Of a stretch of DNA of 64,000 nucleotides, positions 21,956 to 34,345 are shown in pieces; positions within the stretch are counted from its first letter, which is position 1, and every line of letters starts with the position of its first letter. The stretch lies in contig BSWB01000002.1 of assembly GCA_033239125.1 (NCBI GenBank), forward strand, positions 8,093,001 to 8,157,000. Reading direction: 5' to 3'. The translations under genes and the position numbers were made by a program. The stretch is from Fagopyrum homotropicum (lineage: Eukaryota; Streptophyta; Magnoliopsida; Caryophyllales; Polygonaceae). A model generated the notes under the pieces. It searched no databases. It had not been told where the DNA came from and saw nothing but the letters and a program-made list of their open reading frames with translations.

Positions 21956-22689
21956 CCTTATTTTTATTTTGGGATACGTTTGGTTGATATTGAATGTTGA
22001 AATTATTTTTGGTCAAAATAGTAAGTAAATTTATTTTGAGATTTATCTCTAATAACTAGGATTATGACATAAATATATTTAGTAAATTTACTCTAATCAA
22101 ATCTCTTACCTTTCAACTTCAATTTAATAAAAGTGGTAAAAATTTGAAGGGTACACGAACTTAATAAAAATAAAAAGTGCTTATTTGACCAAATTCTTTC
22201 ATTATTATTTTTGGAAATAATCAAAGGTATTTTAGTTTAGTTCAACTTTTCATTATAAAATTATTGATTAAAAAATCAGGTTATTTTCCCTTTTATTTGT
22301 CTGTCAATTAACATTTGACCGAATTTTATCAATAAATATTAGTTTAATTTCACTTTTCATTATAAAATTATTTATTAAGAAATAATTTGTTTGTCAATTA
22401 ACAATGTCGATGATATACGTTCGGCAAAATTAGTAAAAAGGGCCATTAGAGTCAAAAGGTAGGTATTTTGGGCCCCTATGTTTTTTGATTGCAAAATGAG
22501 GCCTCTAACCAATAGGATTATTTCATTAAAAAAGTACAAATCTTACCTCATTCTTCTTTTTTGCAGAACTCTTTTTTTAGATTGGACAGGTGAGATAATG
22601 ATTTGGAGGGAAATGCTTTTGACATACGGACAAAATAGCATATTTGATCTCTCCTTTTTTAAACTCACTTGTCTCTCTTTAGAGAACTT
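21956..22689. other. AT-rich intergenic DNA
   Basis: No gene seen. A partly duplicated stretch, TTTTCATTATAAAATTATT, occurs near 22247 and 22352. Confidence 0.5.
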
Positions 22690-23290
22690 TTAGCCATACA
22701 TACCCAAAAAAATCATACTCAACAAAACCAAACCTTAAACCCAAAAAATACATCGTTTGAAACATGTCAAACGATCTTAAATGCTTGGGTAACAATATAT
22801 ACATACCCAAAAAACATACTCAATTAACAAAAAAAATGCGGACTCCAATTATTACTTGGATAAACTACATACCCAATTAATAAATGAATACATACCCAAA
22901 AAGCATACTTAATTACTTATTTGGGTAAATACATACCCAATTAACGTAAAAATACCTACTCAAAAATATCATACCCAATAAATAAATACATACCTAGTTA
23001 TCTGTTGGATAAACTACATACTCAATTAACATAGAGATATATACCCGAAAAATATCATATTTGGGTAATAGTATATATGTAATATCATACTTACTTGATT
23101 AACAAATAAATACATACCCAAAATACATACCCAAATAAATACTTGGGTAAACTACATATCTAATTAACATAGAAATACATACCAAAAAATATCATATCCA
23201 ACAAAGAAATACATACCGAACTAACTACATTGGTATACTATATACCCAATTCACAAAGAAATACATACCCAAAGTACTATCCAGTTTCCT
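22690..23290. repeat. Degenerate tandem repeat rich in ATACATACCCAA
   Basis: ACATACCCAA, CTACATACCCAATTAAC and TACTTGGGTAAAC recur irregularly every 30-100 bp through this interval. The repeats are too diverged to set a single unit length by eye. Confidence 0.65.
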
Positions 23291-25950
23291 CTCAAAAAGC
23301 AAGTAAATGGTTCTCTTTCCAAAAAGCAAATAAATGTCTTGTCAACTTTATTTCTTCAACTTTTTACAGGGCTAAAATCCACTTTTACAGAGCTACAAAT
23401 AGGGCTAAAAGTGGAGAAGTCCATTTTACAAATGACATTATATAGGAGCCTCTTATTACCAATTTTTTCTATATGTTCAGTGACTCACCTAAACACGAGT
23501 AATCCATAAAGTTATATATTATACTCACATACTTTAGCATAATCGATACGAGACAATACACACGTCTCAAACACATACACTATTATTCCATAATTTTTAT
23601 AAAATATAAAATTAAGATCCAAAATATGAGTAGCTTTTAACTTTAGAGTAGATTGTATCTAGTATAGTCTTACTTTGGTAAATGGAAGTAGCTAGTAGAG
23701 TTTTTTGGTAGACTCCATGAAGTGTGTTAGTCTGAGTTATAGACTAGCTAAGATGACCGATTGATATACTTTATAACACAATTTAAACGTATCATATGAT
23801 GGTTTGTTAATTTAGGTGACCAGAATTCTTCGTTGCCATTTTCTTAGGCCCGTTTGTCACGATACTATATGGTTCGGTAAATTGACACTCCAACAAATTC
23901 AGAGTAATTGTTGACATAAAATTATTTGTATAATGTTTTGGTTGAATTGTTTGTGTGCTTTTTAATTGTTTGGTTGATCAACAACTTTTAGTTCTACGTG
24001 CAATATCTTTATTTTATGAAAGAAAATAGTGAAACAATTTTATATAACATAAATCAATATTCTAATATTATAAAGTTGACCCACTTTCGTATGACACTAT
24101 AAATGGTCAACTTACATATCTAGGGTTAGGATGCTATATTTCGTTTTATAATCTGTAGAACACTTTGATTCATGTATGGTTGAACAAACATATTATGTTG
24201 TGGGAGCTCAATCATTCGATATATATATATATAATTGAATATCTAATCTCAAATCATTAGTTAGTTATATAGTTAATAAAAAAAGTTACGGAGACCCAAA
24301 TCGACAAATTGCCTGAGCTATTTTGTTAATTCTTGAGTTATTTTGCTAATTCTTATGGTTTGATATTTGCTGGTTATTGACAAAGTTGTCCATATCCAAC
24401 TACAAAAGCTAAAGGAAAGGTGAACTACGTTGATAACGGAACGATCGATGCGTAATTCTGTATTGAGCATTTATTTTGGATTTTAACTGGTATAAATATG
24501 TTTAGTAAATGTACTCCTAATTAAATTTCTTACCTTTCAACCTCAATTTTATGAAAATGGTAAATATTAAAGGGTATACAAATAGAAAAAGAACTATTTG
24601 GTCAAATTCTTTCAAAATTTAATTTATTCCGTCCCTATCCTAATCGGAATAGGACCCGGTGAGATTCAATTTAAAAACACACAAGGCCCGTCCCGATTCC
24701 GTACCATGAATAATAGCCGGAACGGAACTTGAGAACCTCAATCCCCTCCCATCCCGTGTTCAACCCTAGCTACCGGCAACACACATTCGCTACGGGAACA
24801 TCATTGACGAATTAGTAAGTTCAAAGCACGAGTACGAGCACACATTGCTACCAACAACACACATTTACTTACTAACCCTAACCATCACACATTCACTGTC
24901 GGCGACACATACCGGTAACACAAATAAGTAATTTCACATTGTCAATCAGTGTATCATACAACAAAATTCCTTCCGGTTGGAAAAGTATTTTCTTTTGAAA
25001 GATACTATATTACTTTTATATATTGAATGTCACACCTCGCATAGTCAATCACGGATCGAGAAACTTACTAAAGTAATATTACACACCACTTATAAAACTT
25101 ACTAAAGTAATATGATACCCACATCACTTATAAACGTACATGCCATTTATTTTGTTGAAACAATTTGGTTTACTAGGCTTTTTCTAGTTTTGTGTTTAGT
25201 AAATTTACCCCTTGAGAGAAGAGTGCGTAGAGTTTGAAAATAAATACAAAAGGTTGGAGTATATTTACTTAATTGAAACATTAAAAAGCCTAATTACTAC
25301 TATAGTTTTTAAAAAAGGCCTAGTTACCAAAATTGCTCATTATTGTTTTATACCGTGATTTCATTTGCATGGTTTAATTTTGTAGATACTGTTAATTTAT
25401 GATTGCATTTTTTATACATACGTAAAAAAAGAATAACCATAATTGTTTCCTCCTTGGTCGTTATTTTATGTCCCAATTCATAGGTTAAACCAAATAACCC
25501 CTAAATAAATAGCAATAGCATACGTACCCTAGTGTCCTATATATCGTCATATTCACGTCTCTAATACACAAGTTGCACATCGCTACCTAGGGTCCTCACC
25601 TGAGCATTTATCAGCAGCAATTATAGTTATGCAAGGAGTTAGGCTATTTGATCACATTGGGCTCCACCTAACCCATAAGTGGTCATTATTGTCTTACAAT
25701 CAATCCATATTACACGCAACATAACATGTCCAAAATCTCTTCATCCGAATTGGGTAATTCTCAGCAAATTCCATTTCTAAAGATTTAACCCAGTTTGTAT
25801 ATACTGATAATCATTCTGATGATCAATATAGACAAACTCCTGAATTTTCTTCTATTCCTATACAGCAAGCTACTATCCCGAAACACCTCGATAACTCAAC
25901 ATCGTAGACAGAAAGAATGAAATACATATAGCTTAAGAAAACAATCATCT
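23291..25950. other. Intergenic AT-rich DNA, no gene seen
   Basis: No coding frame with family features or splice logic was found on either strand. A short palindromic sequence (CCTAATCGGAATAGG) lies near 24637-24651. The last few hundred bases probably include the 3' UTR of the membrane-protein gene. Confidence 0.5.
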
Positions 25951-28900
25951 CTAGATCACACCTGCAAGAGGAGAAGCCACAGGCGATGGCCTATTAGTAT
26001 TAACATCGCCATTCTTCATGCGTCGACTCTCTCCTTTGTCATGTTTCACTTGCTTTGATGAAAATTGAGCAAAAATATCCTCCATCAGGGGATGATCTGC
26101 AAAGGGTATCCACAGAACAAGGCAGAGCATTACCCCAACCGAGATTAGCCCCAACCCGGCATTCACAACTCGAAGATAGTGTTCAATGGCAGGGCAATAG
26201 CTTGATGTGATCTTCACAAAAGTGTCTCTCACAAAATTGCAGTTTTGTAGACTTAGCATTGCTGGTGTGTAGTGGTTGATTGCATAGCTCACGTTTACTG
26301 CGGTTATCAGTTGTACATACATTATGGGTGTTAGCCTACCCGTCGTGATGCACGTGTCGTTTTCAGCTACACAAATATAGCTCTCCCATATCTGCAATTT
26401 TACAGGACTATATCATATGTTTATGAAAAAAGATGCTCATATGACAGTAAAACCACAGAAATAAAAACAGTTATATGAGACAGTGACACAGATTTAGCAT
26501 GCACAACAAGGCTACGTTTGGATGTCATACATTATAATGCGATTACGTGATATTAGGCTTTAAACTAACATATGTAGTATTGAGTATAAAATGTAGCATA
26601 CTGAAGTAAAATAAGTGTTGCCAATAATACATTTTCGGTTTCTCGAAACCCTGATCAAGGAAACATTCTTCTACTAACAAATGGATAAACCCCATAAAAA
26701 AGATGAAAATTAAAAGCTAAACAGATAAATCTAATACAATCTTTCTAAATTGGAAATCTTAACCCATGTCCTTTGGAGAAACCGATACATTATATAGTTT
26801 TGCACCCAAACATCACTATTTCAAATTGCATTATAAAGTTTGCAATTTGCATCCAAAGTAGCCCTAAACATCATTTCATGCTTGAAAGCAGCATATGACT
26901 CATTCTTCTTTGCATATGTTATAGAGTTTTCAGACCACAAAATTGCCTTATGATGGCTATCTCAGAAGTATAAGAAATTTATTTTGCTTTTTCAACTCGA
27001 ACAATTAAAGAGAAGTTTTGGATTACTGAATTCAAGTAAAGGGTACTTAAGAACTAGGAGATGACCCAAAAAAGAGACCAAAAGGGAGATGGTTGTGTGG
27101 AAACCTACCAACGATGCATCCTCCATGGCGACTTCATGTTGCCCACACTTCCGATCTTCCAGGTGATCGTTGAATGGATAACAGAGAGGTGGCATAAGAG
27201 GACCCGATTGATTGTAGTAAAACATATCTCCATGAGGCCGGTTTGTGTCTGCATATGTGTATATGAACTGGTTCACAATATTTACAATACCAAGAACTAT
27301 TGTTTTACTTTCTTCCAATGTTTTATTTGTTGTACTCTCATCGGCACATGGAAGAATGTCGCTCAAAGCCGTCTCTGCTTGAGGATTATCTGCCCATTCT
27401 TGCATTGCTGTACATGTGTCCACAATTGCACTGCTCACAAATGAACAACCAAAGATATAACATTTGGAGTAAAGACAAGCTTTGGCAACAATGACAAGCA
27501 GATGGATACTAAATGAAGTGTGCATTGTCAGGCTTTTCGAGTGTTTAAAAAATATGCATAAAAAAATTAATGTTCCACAAAGTAGCTTACTTGTTGAAAA
27601 TGACAAATACTCCACAGAGAATGAACGTCCCAGCAACAAGCAGCCACCCACTGAGTATGAATCTGCAAAGAGATTCAGTTTAGAGATGTTAACACAGCAG
27701 ATACAATGGGAAACCAACTAAATTTAGTTCAGAACAAAATAATCAGCGTTATGTTTAGGAATCAAAGAAATAAAGGTGATGAAAAACTTACATGTGGATT
27801 GCGTGTTTATGCCGCTTTAATGATAGAGCTGCAAACAAAAAAAGAAAATCATGAGAAGGTTAAAGAAAATGGAAATAGTTGAAGGGATGAAATACACACA
27901 GGATCAGGCATGCTGAGTAATACATACCAAGACCAAGGAGTGCCAAAATAAGCATCACTATTGCCAAAGCAGTTAAAGCTGATCTCCTGAAAACAAGTGG
28001 AGTTGAAAAAACTGCTTAATAAAACACAAAGTAATACTGAGTACCACCTAATATTAAAGGTTAAAGTTCATAGGAACATACACTTTGTTGAAGACCCTCT
28101 TTACTTTTACCGAGTTTTCACTGGTGGTCTCAGTCAGTGTTCGGGAAGCAGATGTCAAGTCTGTACTCAGCTCGTCAATCTCATGTTCAACGTCAGGGGG
28201 TAGAATGACTTGGGATAAATTGATTGTTTTGGCAAGGGACAAGTATTCAGTAACATTTCTCAGAGTCTGGACCGTGTAATCTGACTGATTGATGACATAA
28301 TTTAATGTATGCATCACTTGGCCATGAAATCTATCCTGCCCTACTGATAAAACTATACAGCCAATTCTGCATAATAATAAAACACAGCAAGATTTAGTTA
28401 CAAGGCAGGAGGCAATCATAAAGCAAAAAGAACACAGACAGTTCACCAATCGTTCTTTTCTTTATTTACCCCTGGAAATCAGATAAACTATGTAAGTTTT
28501 ACTAGAAGTTCTCAAAGACTCTATTGGATAGCCGAGAGCACAGATAGACATGCACTCTTAAATGACCACAATGTTGAAGAAAACTCAGGTCTATACTTTT
28601 TGTAGAGAGGTTTGTTCTGCAAAGTGCAAACAAAGCAGAAAACTGAAAATTCTAAAACAACAAGCTGGAAAAAGGTCACCCCAATGAATCACATCTGAAC
28701 AAAATTGTACTCATTGGGGCAAGCTATTGATATTGAGCATTATAACTTTGCAAACATAAATGAAGAAAGTTATGGGCTATTACACTGAAGCACATGTGAA
28801 GAGAGTCAGCAGTGTAAGGCAAATCTTTTGAGAGTTATCCATTCCTTCACGCTTTACATTTATTTTCCATCCACAACAATGATATATTACAAGTGCCACT

Positions 28901-30063
28901 CCAAACAACACAAACCACAAAATAGCCAGTATAAAGCCAGCAACACCTGTAAATCCGACAGACTGCACAGATATTAGTCAAAATTAGTTATTAAACTTAT
29001 TTGTATGCGAACTTGAACAACTAAGCAATTAAAACTAATACTAACAATTTTCCATCATAACTTAAGTATTCGACTAGTGTCACAATCATCAATATTTTAC
29101 AAGTTCCATCCTTCAATTCCAACTCATTTAGGCAACTTTACCAGGACATGCCTGGTTCAATGCCATGTTCAGCACTCCAATGAATGACTATGAAACCATC
29201 TCGTGTGATTAACCAATAGCTCCTAGCTCATTGATACAAAAACAGAACCTAAGGCATCCATGCTTCCAATATTCAAGCAATATATTTTTCTGCAATTAGA
29301 ATAAATAACCTCAAAAATTAAGTTAAATAAACGTGACTTACAGCCCAATAATGTTTATTGGTAATGTTCCAACCACCCTTATATTTGTTGAACCCATCAA
29401 GAATGTCTGGCCTTTTTGTCTGATTTCCGGCCAGCATGAGAGTTTTCTTCGGTTCATAAACTCCAGGTCCTGGAGCTTGTGCTTGATCTAGGAGTCCACT
29501 CTTAAACATCTCAAAATTCTCTGACCCTGACCCTTTACAAATGAAATCACACACGGACAGAAAAGCTTTCGAATCAAGTGTCACATATACCAACAGCTTA
29601 AAAAAATGATATTGCATCCAAAGAAAGATCACAATATCAACAATTCAACACATCATAAGAAAACAGCACATTATTGTAAAAAATACTAAGAAACCAACAT
29701 TCAAAAGCAGACCAAAGCTATTTACGCAAGTAAGTAACACAACATGGATCTCTAATCCATAAAATCAAGCTAAATTACAAGACCCACATACTTCAACATG
29801 TTTGATTAACAACAACCACGAGAGAGAACCATAATCAACAAAAAACCCATCAACCAAAACTGATTTTAGCAAACACCCAGTCATTCTAATCGAGCAACAA
29901 ACGAGCGAACTACAATTATCAACCTGCTTCACTTCAAATTGATAAATACATTAACGGAAGAGAGAATTGATCAAAACGAACCGAAAATGGGGTTGAGAGC
30001 AGTAGATTGAAGTGGAACCCAGATAAAGACGAGCATAATGGAGATAGCCGAAATGATTCTCAT
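25951..30063 (-). CDS. Plant multi-pass plasma-membrane protein, 555 aa, nine exons (At2g12400/At2g25270-like)
   Basis: The model is complement(join(25951..26391, 27109..27430, 27591..27662, 27792..27828, 27928..27986, 28082..28366, 28784..28962, 29342..29532, 29982..30063)), all GT-AG and in phase. A signal peptide (MRIISAISIMLVFIWVPLQS) is followed by five likely membrane spans, near residues 94-118 (GVAGFILAILWFVLFGVALV), 137-160, 248-266, 279-302 and 490-512. Between spans lie long loops with cysteines and N-glycosylation sequons (NITN, NQSD, NVTE, NLSQ, NKTL, NQSG). The C-terminus is cytosolic-type and basic. Layout and length fit a plant family of unknown role, described as plasma-membrane proteins and topologically reminiscent of tweety/prominin proteins. 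The family name is from memory of motif layout; no biochemical function can be stated. Confidence 0.82.
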
Positions 30064-30079
30064 TTGAGGCTCCTTGCAT
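29511..30079 (-). other. Upstream ORF overlapping the start of the membrane-protein CDS
   Basis: An ATG at 30079 lies 16 bases before the main ATG and in another frame. Reading through the same splice junction (29982 to 29532) it stops at TGA 29513-29511 after 39 codons, inside the main coding region. Ribosomes starting there would miss the main start. It matters only if the transcript begins upstream of 30079, which is not known. Confidence 0.5.
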
Positions 30080-30490
30080 AAACCAGATTTGACGATCGAT
30101 TTGGCAAGTGTAGAACATCGAAATGATTCCTTTTTTCTATCAGCTGCCAAGTAATCTTATTCCACCGCCCATTTTTGGTATTCTTTCCACACAGCAAAGT
30201 GAAGAGCAGAGATAAATCAAAGCACACAAGGGAGATTTGATCAGTTGCAGAAGAAGCAAGAGAAGAGAGTTGTTGAAGAAGAACAGATTGATTGATCTGG
30301 GTGTTGAGTGAGGGTTCTTGTGTGGAGAGTGTGGGGGAAAGCAAGTAGCTTCGATTGTCGTTTGTGTTTGTGGGAGTGCGAGAGAGTCACATGGAATGTG
30401 ATGTGATTGAGAAATAAAAGGGCTACAAAAGGCGGTTGTGGACTTGTGAATCTCTTGAAAACAGTATAATTATTTTATATTTTGACAGGA
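30064..30490 (-). promoter_or_regulatory. 5' UTR and promoter of the membrane-protein gene
   Basis: About 430 bp lies between the start codon and the first Helitron base. It is G/A-rich near 30300-30400 and then AT-rich. An open minus-strand frame here (ending at 30060) has no recognisable protein features. Confidence 0.45.
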
Positions 30491-30890
30491 TCTATATATA
30501 CTACTAAACTAGACTACACTAATGCTGACGTGTCATTCTCACAAATTTTGTAGGGTTAAATCTTTTTTTAATCTATATACTACTAAACTAGACTACACTA
30601 ATGCTGACGTGTCATTCTCACAAATTTTGTAGGGTTAAATCTTTTTTTAATTAAGTTATTAAACCATAAAAATTTTTTATTAATCTAAATATAAAACAAA
30701 ATTTTGTAAATCAACTAACAAGATCTCCTAAATATTTTAAAAATAATTTGGTTTACGTATTTCTTTTATTTTTAATCCGTCAAAATTTAAGTAATTTATT
30801 TATTGTAAAGATTTTTATTTTTTTCTTAATTTATTTTTGAAAGAATATAAGTTCAATCTATTTAGTTAAAAATTTTTACGGAATTCCCTA

Positions 30891-30940
30891 TCCCACATCG
30901 ATTATAATTAAGTTTGACAGTTAGATAACTTGTATAAATA
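30891..30940 (+). promoter_or_regulatory. Plant snRNA-type promoter (USE + TATA), unit 1
   Basis: TCCCACATCG (30891-30900) matches the plant upstream sequence element core. TATAAATA follows at 30933-30940, leaving 32 bp between them, which is the pol II (U2-type) spacing and not the shorter pol III (U6-type) one. The U2-like start at 30965 is 32 bp past the start of the TATA box. Confidence 0.75.
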
Positions 30941-30964
30941 GAGGATTTGAAGGTTAAACAAATC

Positions 30965-31130
30965 ACACATTTCTTGGCCTTTTGGCTAAACCTTAAGTAT
31001 AATTTTTATTCATAACGGATTAATATCTGTTTTGTGAGTCGTTGGCCTGCTGTTTTGTGGGTCACTGGCCTAATGTTTTGTGGGTCGTTGACATACTGTT
31101 TTGTGGGTCCTTGGCCTACTGTTTTGGGCT
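30965..31130 (+). pseudogene. U2 snRNA-like sequence, unit 1
   Basis: GGCCTTTTGGCTAA and TTAATATCTG match the 5' half of U2 snRNA, in the right order and at about the right spacing, starting where a transcript would begin. The branch-site recognition stretch (GUAGUA in U2) is altered to GTATAA, and no Sm site was found. It cannot act as a normal U2. The stem IIb-like part is expanded into a 23-bp repeat. Confidence 0.7.
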
Positions 31131-32422
31131 AGCTAAGTATTTTCAGCGATTTTTTACTAATTTTAAGTATAATTTTTATTCATAAATTAATATCCGTTAT
31201 ATAGGTTGTTGACCTACTAAGAGTGATGGTTTGGTAACTTGTATAAATAGAGGTTAATAACGAATATTGAAGATTAAACAAATGATAAATTTTTTGGCCT
31301 CTTAGCTAAGTTGAGCTATAATTTTTTATTCATAACGGATTAATATATGTTTTATGGGTCTTTGACCTACTTTTTTATGGGTCGTTTACTTACTGTTTTC
31401 AGCGAATTTGTTATCCCACGTCGATTATCAAGTATGACTGATATGATATTTTGAGAACTTGAAAAACGTTTATAATTGTCTAAATTAATACTAATTTATT
31501 TGTTATTGTATGAGATTTTATTTAATTTTATATTATAGTATTTTTTTTATCGTCATCTATATATTATTTTTAAATTTATAAATTTTTTATCCCACGTCGA
31601 TTATTAAGTATGGTTGGAGCCTTATCAAGTTGGCTTTTTTTTAAATAAAATTATTACTCTACGGGTATTCTTTTTTATTTAAGTATTTTGTTGTCCTATT
31701 ATGTTTTTTAATCATAAATGACGGGTATTCTTTTTATATTACGTCGGTCGTTACAAGAATAAAGTTCCAGATTTTAAATTTCGTTAATCATAATTTGTTT
31801 TTGCTTTTTCTTGTATTTTTAAACTTTATTTCAACTTTTTGTGTATTTATTTAAAAAAAAAACTTTCAATTTTGTTTTATTATTCATCACACATTTCGTT
31901 TCTAATTCTTTTTTTTTACAAAATTATATTTCGGGTTCCATTTAGATAATTACAATATATTAAATTAATTTAGTTATAAGTCTATAACGGAGTTGTGCAT
32001 TGTAATTTTTTTAAAATAATCTATATATACTACTAAACTAGACTACACTAATGCTGACGTGTCATTCTCACAAATTTTGTAGGGTTAAATCTTTTTTTAA
32101 TCTATATATACTACTAAACTAGACTACACTAATGCTGACGTGTCATTCTCACAAATTTTGTAAGGTTAAATCTTTTTTTAATTAAGTTATTAAACCATAA
32201 AAAAAATTTTATTAATCTAAATATAAAACAAAATTTTGTAAATCAACTAACAAGATCTCTTAAATATTTTAAAAATAATTTGGTTTACGTATTTCTTTTA
32301 TTTTTAAGCCGTCAAAATTTAAGTAATTTATTTATTGGAAAGATTTTTATTTTTTTTTTAATTTATTTTTGAAGGAATATAAGTTCAATCTATTTAGTTA
32401 AAAAATTTTACGGAATTCCCTA

Positions 32423-32472
32423 TCCCACATCGATTATAATTAAGTTTGACAGTTAGATAACTTGTATAAATA
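32423..32472 (+). promoter_or_regulatory. Plant snRNA-type promoter (USE + TATA), unit 2
   Basis: USE core TCCCACATCG at 32423-32432 and TATAAATA at 32465-32472, with the same spacing as in unit 1. The U2-like start is 32497. Confidence 0.75.
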
Positions 32473-32496
32473 GAGGATTTGAAGGTTAAACAAATC

Positions 32497-32725
32497 ACAC
32501 ATTTCTTGGCCTTTTGGCTAAACCTTAAGTATAATTTTTATTCATAACGGATTAATATCTGTTTTGTGAGTCGTTGGCCTGCTGTTTTGTGGGTCACTGG
32601 CCTAATGTTTTGTGGGTCGTTGACATACTGTTTTGTGGGTCGTTGACATACTGTTTTGTGGGTCATTGATTTACTATTTTGTGGGTCGTTGATCTACTGT
32701 TTTGTTGGTCCTTGGCCTACTGTTT
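32497..32725 (+). pseudogene. U2 snRNA-like sequence, unit 2
   Basis: Same U2-like 5' block as unit 1, with about seven copies of the 23-bp repeat downstream. Confidence 0.7.
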
Positions 32726-34023
32726 TGGGGCTAGCTAAGTATTTTCAACGATTTTTTACTAATTTTAAGTATAATTTTTATTCATAAATTAATATCCGTT
32801 ATATGGGTTGTTGACCTACTAAGAGTGATGGTTTGGTAACTTGTATAAATAGAGGTTAATAACGGATATTGAAGATTAAACAAATGATAAATTTTTTGGT
32901 CTCTTAGCTAAGTTGAGCTATAATTTTTTATTCATAACGGATTAATATATGTTTTATGGGTCTTTGACCTACTTTTTTATGGGTCGTTTACTTACTGTTT
33001 TCAGCGAATTTGTTATCCCACGTCGATTATCAAGTATGACTGATATGATATTTTGAGAACTTGAAAAACGTTTATAATTGTCTAAATTAATACTAATTTA
33101 TTTGTTATTGTATGAGATTTTATTTAATTTTATATTATAGTATTTTTTTATCGTCATCTATATATTATTTTTAAATTTATAAATTTTTTATCCCACGTCG
33201 ATTATTAAGTATGGTTGGAGCCTTATCAAGTTGGCTTTTTTTTAAATAAAATTATTACTCTACGGGTATTCTTTTTTATTTAAGTATTTTGTTGTCCTAT
33301 TATGTTTTTTAATCATAAATGACGGGTATTCTTTTTATATTACGTCGGTCGTTACAAGAATAAAGTTCCAGATTTTAAATTTCGTTAATCATAATTTGTT
33401 TTTGCTTTTTCTTATATTTTTAAACTTTATTTCAACTTTTTGTGTATTTATTTAAAAAAAAAACTTTCAATTTTTATTTTATTATTCATCACACATTTCG
33501 TTTCTAATTCTTTTTTTTTACAAAATTATATTTCGGGTTCCATTTAGATAATTACAATATATTAAATTAATTTAGTTATAAGTCTATAACGGAGTTGTGC
33601 ATTGTAATTTTTTTAAAATAATCTATATATACTACTAAACTAGACTACACTAATGCTGACGTGTCATTCTCACAAATTTTGTAGGGTTAAATCTTTTTTT
33701 AATCTATATATACTACTAAACTAGACTACACTAATGCTGACGTGTCATTCTCACAAATTTTGTAAGGTTAAATCTTTTTTTAATTAAGTTATTAAACCAT
33801 AAAAAAATTTTATTAATCTAAATATAAAACAAAATTTTGTAAATCAACTAACAAGATCTCCTAAATATTTTAAAAATAATTTGGTTTATGTATTTCTTTT
33901 ATTTTTAAGCCGTCAAAATTTAAGTAATTTATTTATTGGAAAGATTTTTATTTTTTTCTTAATTTATTTTTGAAGGAATATAAGTTCAATCTATTTAGTT
34001 AAAAAATTTTACGGAATTCCCTA

Positions 34024-34073
34024 TCCCACATCGATTATAATTAAGTTTGACAGTTAGATAACTTGTATAAATA
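34024..34073 (+). promoter_or_regulatory. Plant snRNA-type promoter (USE + TATA), unit 3
   Basis: USE core TCCCACATCG at 34024-34033 and TATAAATA at 34066-34073, spacing preserved. The U2-like start is 34098. Confidence 0.75.
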
Positions 34074-34097
34074 GAGGATTTGAAGGTTAAACAAATC

Positions 34098-34345
34098 ACA
34101 CATTTCTTGGCCTTTTGGCTAAACCTTAAGTATAATTTTTATTCATAACGGATTAATATCTGTTTTGTGAGTCGTTGGCCTGCTGTTTTGTGGGTCACTG
34201 GCCTAATGTTTTGTGGGTCGTTGACATACTGTTTTGTGGGTCGTTGACATACTGTTTTGTGGGTCGTTGATTTACTATTTTGTGGGTCGTTGATCTACTG
34301 TTGGTCCTTGGCCTACTGTTTTGTTGGTCCTTGGCCTACTGTTTT
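34098..34345 (+). pseudogene. U2 snRNA-like sequence, unit 3
   Basis: Same U2-like 5' block, followed by about eight copies of the 23-bp repeat, the longest version in the array. Confidence 0.7.

Larger units (their letters stand above)
30491..32019 (+). repeat. Helitron array unit 1 (1529 bp)
   Basis: An 81-bp terminal copy (30491-30571) is followed by a second 5' end and the body. The body breaks off after TTTTTTAAAATAA, where the next unit's TC begins. It holds one promoter-bearing U2-like block and further partial U2-like blocks at about 31150-31220 and 31285-31375. Confidence 0.9.
32020..33621 (+). repeat. Helitron array unit 2 (1602 bp)
   Basis: Same structure as unit 1, with only scattered substitutions and small indels over 1.5 kb. 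The length difference comes mainly from extra 23-bp repeats. Partial U2-like blocks recur at about 32765-32830 and 32890-32985. Confidence 0.9.

Noticed and set aside
27061..27721. Plus-strand open frames of 64-127 aa
   Set aside because: They are antisense to exons and introns of the membrane-protein gene, whose splice phases are fully consistent.
30965..31130. Functional U2 snRNA gene
   Set aside because: The branch-site recognition stretch is mutated, the 3' domains and Sm site are missing, and stem IIb is replaced by repeats.
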